Source: Tardiphaga sp. (GTDB lineage Bacteria > Pseudomonadota > Alphaproteobacteria > Rhizobiales > Xanthobacteraceae). Taken from it: DNA of 7,483 nt. Location of the stretch: the NCBI GenBank assembly GCA_028290765.1, contig JAQGJF010000311.1, positions 1-7,483 on the forward strand, given 5' to 3'. Under the pieces are notes generated by a model, which had not been told where the DNA came from, did not search any database, and saw only the letters and a list, made by a program, of their open reading frames with translations. Each line of letters opens with the position of its first letter. The first letter of the stretch is position 1. Both the position numbers and the translations under genes were made by a program. Shown here piece by piece: positions 4,926 through 7,483 of the stretch.

Positions 4926-5384
4926 GTGACCGTGCCAAAAGGCCCCGCTTTGACCGTGGTGCCGACTCCCAAGAGCGAAACGTCTGCGTCGATGCCGCAG
5001 GTGCTGCAGCCGAGCGGTTGGCCGGCGCCGAAAGGCTACGCCAACGGCATGACCGCCGACGGCCGCCTTGTCGTCACCGGCGGCGTGATCGGCTGGGACA
5101 TTCACGGCCATCTGCCGGCGGAATTCACCGCGCAGGTGCGTCAGGCCCTGAGCAACATCGCGGAGATTCTCGCCGAGGGCGGCGCCAGGCCGGAGCATCT
5201 GGTGCGGCTGACCTGGTATGTCGTCGATGTGGAAGAATATCTGGCCAATTTGAAAGTGCTCGGTCAGATCTACCGCGAGATCTTTGGCGCGCATTATCCG
5301 GCCATGGCGCTGGTCCAGGTGGTGCGGCTGGTCGAGAAAGCCGCGCGGGTCGAGATCGAGGCGACGGCGGTGGTGCCGCGCTGA
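4926..5384 (+). CDS. RidA/YjgF-family protein lacking the catalytic arginine
   Basis: This 152-residue protein belongs to the Rid family of small trimeric proteins; classic members hydrolyse reactive enamines and imines to ketones and ammonia. The core starts near residue 23 (MPQVLQPSGWPAPKGYANG) and ends with ARVEIEATAVVPR, including the conserved glutamate of the IEIEA motif. Where E. coli RidA has PARS, with the carboxylate-binding Arg, this protein reads PAMA, with Met127. Rid subfamilies without that Arg generally lack imine deaminase activity, so another role (binding, or a different hydrolysis) is likely. The first 22 residues, a Thr/Pro-rich extension, depend on the GTG start; starting at 4992 would give 130 residues, closer to the usual size. 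It follows the ligase gene by 34 bases and is probably co-transcribed. Related Rid proteins include 2-aminomuconate deaminases of aminoaromatic breakdown, so the context fits even though the chemistry is unknown. Confidence 0.88.
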   Translation: MTVPKGPALTVVPTPKSETSASMPQVLQPSGWPAPKGYANGMTADGRLVVTGGVIGWDIHGHLPAEFTAQVRQALSNIAEILAEGGARPEHLVRLTWYVVDVEEYLANLKVLGQIYREIFGAHYPAMALVQVVRLVEKAARVEIEATAVVPR

Positions 5385-5398
5385 GAAGCTTACGCGGC
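5375..5398. terminator. Possible bidirectional stem-loop across the convergent stop codons
   Basis: GCCGCG (5375-5380) pairs with CGCGGC (5393-5398), and G-T wobbles could extend the stem outward. Both the ridA stop (5382-5384) and the stop of the opposing ATPase gene (5390-5392) lie in the 12-base loop. No T-tract follows on either strand, so it is at best a weak or factor-assisted end. It is the only candidate between the two convergent units, whose stops are 5 bases apart. Confidence 0.3.
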
Positions 5399-7003
5399 GT
5401 GCGACGGCGAACGCTGTCCCGGTACGGCGCCGAGCAATTCGCGCGTATAGGGATGTTCGGGCGCGGCGAACAGCGCCGCGGTCGGCTTCAGTTCGACGAT
5501 CACCCCGCGCTGCATCACGGCAATGCGGTCGCAGATTTGCGCGGCGACCCGCAAATCGTGGGTGATGAACAGCATGGAAAGGCCCAGCCGCTTTTTGAGA
5601 TCCTCCAGCAACGCCAGCACCTGCGCCTGCACCGAGACATCGAGCGCGGACACCGCCTCATCCGCGACGATGATTTCGGGATCGAGCGCCAGCGCGCGCG
5701 CAATGCCGATGCGCTGGCGCTGGCCGCCGGAGAATTCATGCGGATAGCGTTCCATCGCGCCCGGATCGAGACCGACCAGCGCGAGCAATTCGCTGGCGCG
5801 CTGCCGCGCCGCCGCGGGAACGACCCCATTGGCGATCGGCCCGTCGCAGATGATGGCGCCGACCTTGCGGCGCGGGTTGAGAGAGGCGAACGGATCCTGA
5901 AAGATCATCTGGATGCGGTGGCGTTGCTCGCGCAGCGCCGTGCCGCCGAGCCGGGTGAAATCGACATCGCCGAGCCGCACGGTGCCGCGGTCGGCCTCGA
6001 TCAACCGCATCACCAGCCGCGCCACCGAGGATTTGCCCGATCCGGATTCGCCGACCAGGCCCAGCGTCTCGCCCTTGAGAATTTCGAAATTGACCGCGTT
6101 GGCGGCCTGCACCTTGCGGTCCGGCTGGAACCAGCCGCCGGAGGTGACATAGGTCTTGTCCAGACCGACGACTTCCACGGCCTTGGCCCGATCGCCGAGC
6201 GGCGCGCGGACCGGCGGGTGCATCGACGGCACCGCCGCGAGCAGCGCCTTGGTGTAGGGATGCTGCGGACGGGCGAGCACTTCCGTTGCACTTCCGTGCT
6301 CGACCACCCGGCCGTGGCGCAGCACGATGACGCGGTCGGCGATATCGGCGACCACGCCGAAATCATGGGTGATGAACATGACAGCCATGTTGCGGCGGCG
6401 CTGCAGGTCGCGGATCAATTTAAGGATCTGCGCCTGCGTCGTGACGTCGAGCGCGGTGGTGGGTTCGTCCGCCACCAGCACCGCGGGCTCGAGCGCCAGC
6501 GCCATCGCGATCATCGCGCGCTGCCGCTGGCCGCCGGACAGCTGGTGCGGATAGGCGCGGACGATCCGTTCAGGATCGGGCAGGCCGACCTCGCGGGCGA
6601 GGCCGAGCGCCTTCTGCCGGCGCTCGTTCGGCGTCAGCAGGCCATGAGCCTCGAACATTTCCATCATCTGATCGCCGATCCGCATCAACGGATTGAGCGC
6701 CGTCATCGGCTCCTGGAACACCATGGCGATGCGGCGGCCGCGGACATCGCGCCAGCCGTCCTCGTCAAGGCCGAGCAGATTGCTGCCTTCGAAGACGATC
6801 TCGCCGGCTTCGGTGCTGACGCTGTCCGGCAACAGTCCCATCAGGGCGTGCGCGCACATCGATTTTCCGGAACCGGACTCGCCGACCACGCAGACGATCT
6901 CGCCCGCCACCAGATCGAACGAAATGCCGTCGACCGCGTAAGCACGCTCGCTGCCCGGCGGCAGCGCGATCTTCAGATTCTTGATCGAGACCGATGCCGA
7001 CAT
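5390..7003 (-). CDS. Peptide/nickel-type ABC transporter, fused double ATPase (DppD-DppF type)
   Basis: This 537-residue protein has two complete nucleotide-binding domains in one chain, as in GsiA and YejF. The first has Walker A GESGSGKS (41-48), Q-loop Gln97, signature LSGGQRQR (155-162), Walker B VLVADEP (175-181) and H-loop His213, followed by the oligopeptide-family tail QHPYTKALL (247-255). The second has GESGSGKS (318-325), Gln369, FSGGQRQR (424-431), IIVADEA (444-450) and His482, followed by EHPYTRELL (516-524). Ala450 replaces the usual Pro after the Walker B Glu, which is normal in the second half of GsiA-like proteins. The protein powers import at the inner membrane of peptides or similar solutes brought by a periplasmic binding protein. 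The ATG follows the permease stop directly (TAGATG), so the two are one operon; AGGA lies 11 bases upstream. The substrate cannot be told from the ATPase. Confidence 0.95.
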   Translation of the reverse strand: MSASVSIKNLKIALPPGSERAYAVDGISFDLVAGEIVCVVGESGSGKSMCAHALMGLLPDSVSTEAGEIVFEGSNLLGLDEDGWRDVRGRRIAMVFQEPMTALNPLMRIGDQMMEMFEAHGLLTPNERRQKALGLAREVGLPDPERIVRAYPHQLSGGQRQRAMIAMALALEPAVLVADEPTTALDVTTQAQILKLIRDLQRRRNMAVMFITHDFGVVADIADRVIVLRHGRVVEHGSATEVLARPQHPYTKALLAAVPSMHPPVRAPLGDRAKAVEVVGLDKTYVTSGGWFQPDRKVQAANAVNFEILKGETLGLVGESGSGKSSVARLVMRLIEADRGTVRLGDVDFTRLGGTALREQRHRIQMIFQDPFASLNPRRKVGAIICDGPIANGVVPAAARQRASELLALVGLDPGAMERYPHEFSGGQRQRIGIARALALDPEIIVADEAVSALDVSVQAQVLALLEDLKKRLGLSMLFITHDLRVAAQICDRIAVMQRGVIVELKPTAALFAAPEHPYTRELLGAVPGQRSPSHAA

Positions 7004-7483
7004 CTAACGTCCATTCCTGCCGAGACGCGGATTGAGCGCGTCGTTGAGGCCTTCGCCGATCAGGTTCAGGCCGAGCACGGAAATCAGGATGGCGATGCCG
7101 GGAAACACTGTGATCCACCAGGCCTGGCGAACCACGGTGCGGCCGGCGCCGACCATGTAGCCCCAGGAGATCAGATTGGGATCGCCGAGGCCGAGAAACG
7201 ACAGCGAGGATTCCAGCAGGATCGCGGTCGCGACCATCAGCGAGGCCAGCACGATCACGGGCGACAGCGCGTTGGGCAGGATTTCGCGCCAGATGATCCA
7301 GCGATGGGTTTGCCCGGTGACGATCGCGGCCTGGACATATTCGCGGGTGCGCAGCGACAGCACCTCGCCACGCACGAGGCGCGCGACCGGCGGCCAGCTC
7401 ACAATCGCGATCGAGCCGACGATCGAATAGATCGACGGTTGCAGGATCGCGACCAGCACGATGGCCAGCGCAAAGCTCGGAAT
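7004..7483 (-). CDS. ABC transporter permease, DppC/OppC type (partial; N-terminus outside the window)
   Basis: The 159 residues seen are the C-terminal part of a permease that is usually about 280-300 residues long. The reading frame is open to the window edge (the protein enters as IPSFALAIVLV), so a GTG at 7459 is not its start. The cytoplasmic EAA-type loop, REYVQAAIVTG through REILPN (about 7270-7345), is intact and would dock onto the ATPase. It is followed by hydrophobic segments, SLSFLGLG and the closing GLNLIGEGLNDALNPRL, all typical of DppC/GsiD permeases. It forms the inner-membrane channel with an unseen DppB-like partner, probably encoded further right in the same operon, and the fused ATPase just downstream. 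Confidence 0.93.
   Translation of the reverse strand: MPSFALAIVLVAILQPSIYSIVGSIAIVSWPPVARLVRGEVLSLRTREYVQAAIVTGQTHRWIIWREILPNALSPVIVLASLMVATAILLESSLSFLGLGDPNLISWGYMVGAGRTVVRQAWWITVFPGIAILISVLGLNLIGEGLNDALNPRLGRNGR

Noticed and set aside
4169..4972. Minus-strand frame of 267 codons antisense to the ligase gene
   Set aside because: No family features are seen; the sense frame is strongly supported.
1..7483. CRISPR arrays, tRNA or rRNA genes, transposases or phage genes
   Set aside because: I found no regularly spaced repeats, no cloverleaf-like sequence and no such proteins in any frame.

Overview
The window is GC-rich alphaproteobacterial DNA. Strong G/C preference at third codon positions, GTG starts with purine-rich ribosome binding sites, and C/G-rich palindromic intergenic repeats (CCCTCCCC...GGGGAGGG type) all suggest Bradyrhizobium, Rhodopseudomonas or a close relative. 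This placement comes from sequence style and protein resemblance, not from a database search.

Layout: positions 1-225 are non-coding and packed with palindromes. A periplasmic substrate-binding protein of the branched-chain amino acid/aromatic acid type lies on the minus strand (226-1398). A 309-base divergent regulatory region (1399-1707) separates it from a plus-strand pair, a MarR-type repressor (1708-2199) and a kynurenine-formamidase-like alpha/beta hydrolase (2196-3041), which overlap by 4 bases. After a 173-base gap come an acyl-CoA ligase that resembles 2-aminobenzoate (anthranilate)-CoA ligases (3215-4891) and a RidA-family protein (4926-5384). Converging on these from the right is a peptide-type ABC transporter on the minus strand: a fused double ATPase (5390-7003) and the C-terminal part of a DppC-like permease (7004 to beyond the window).

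The left five genes read as a small catabolic module for an aromatic acid, most likely anthranilate or an N-formyl precursor. The binding protein would capture the substrate, the hydrolase would deacylate or deformylate it, the ligase would make the CoA thioester, the RidA protein would act on or sense a reactive nitrogen intermediate, and the MarR protein would control the set. The ring-attacking 2-aminobenzoyl-CoA monooxygenase/reductase expected for this route is not in the window, nor are permease or ATPase genes for the binding protein.

The most notable signal is regulatory. One AT-rich motif of about 26 bases occurs three times, once upstream of each of the three transcription units and each time pointing toward its gene. 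The copies before marR and before the ligase gene end exactly 45 bases before the start codons. This looks like a shared operator/promoter that makes the three units one regulon. A second notable point is that the RidA protein lacks the arginine that defines imine-deaminase members of its family.
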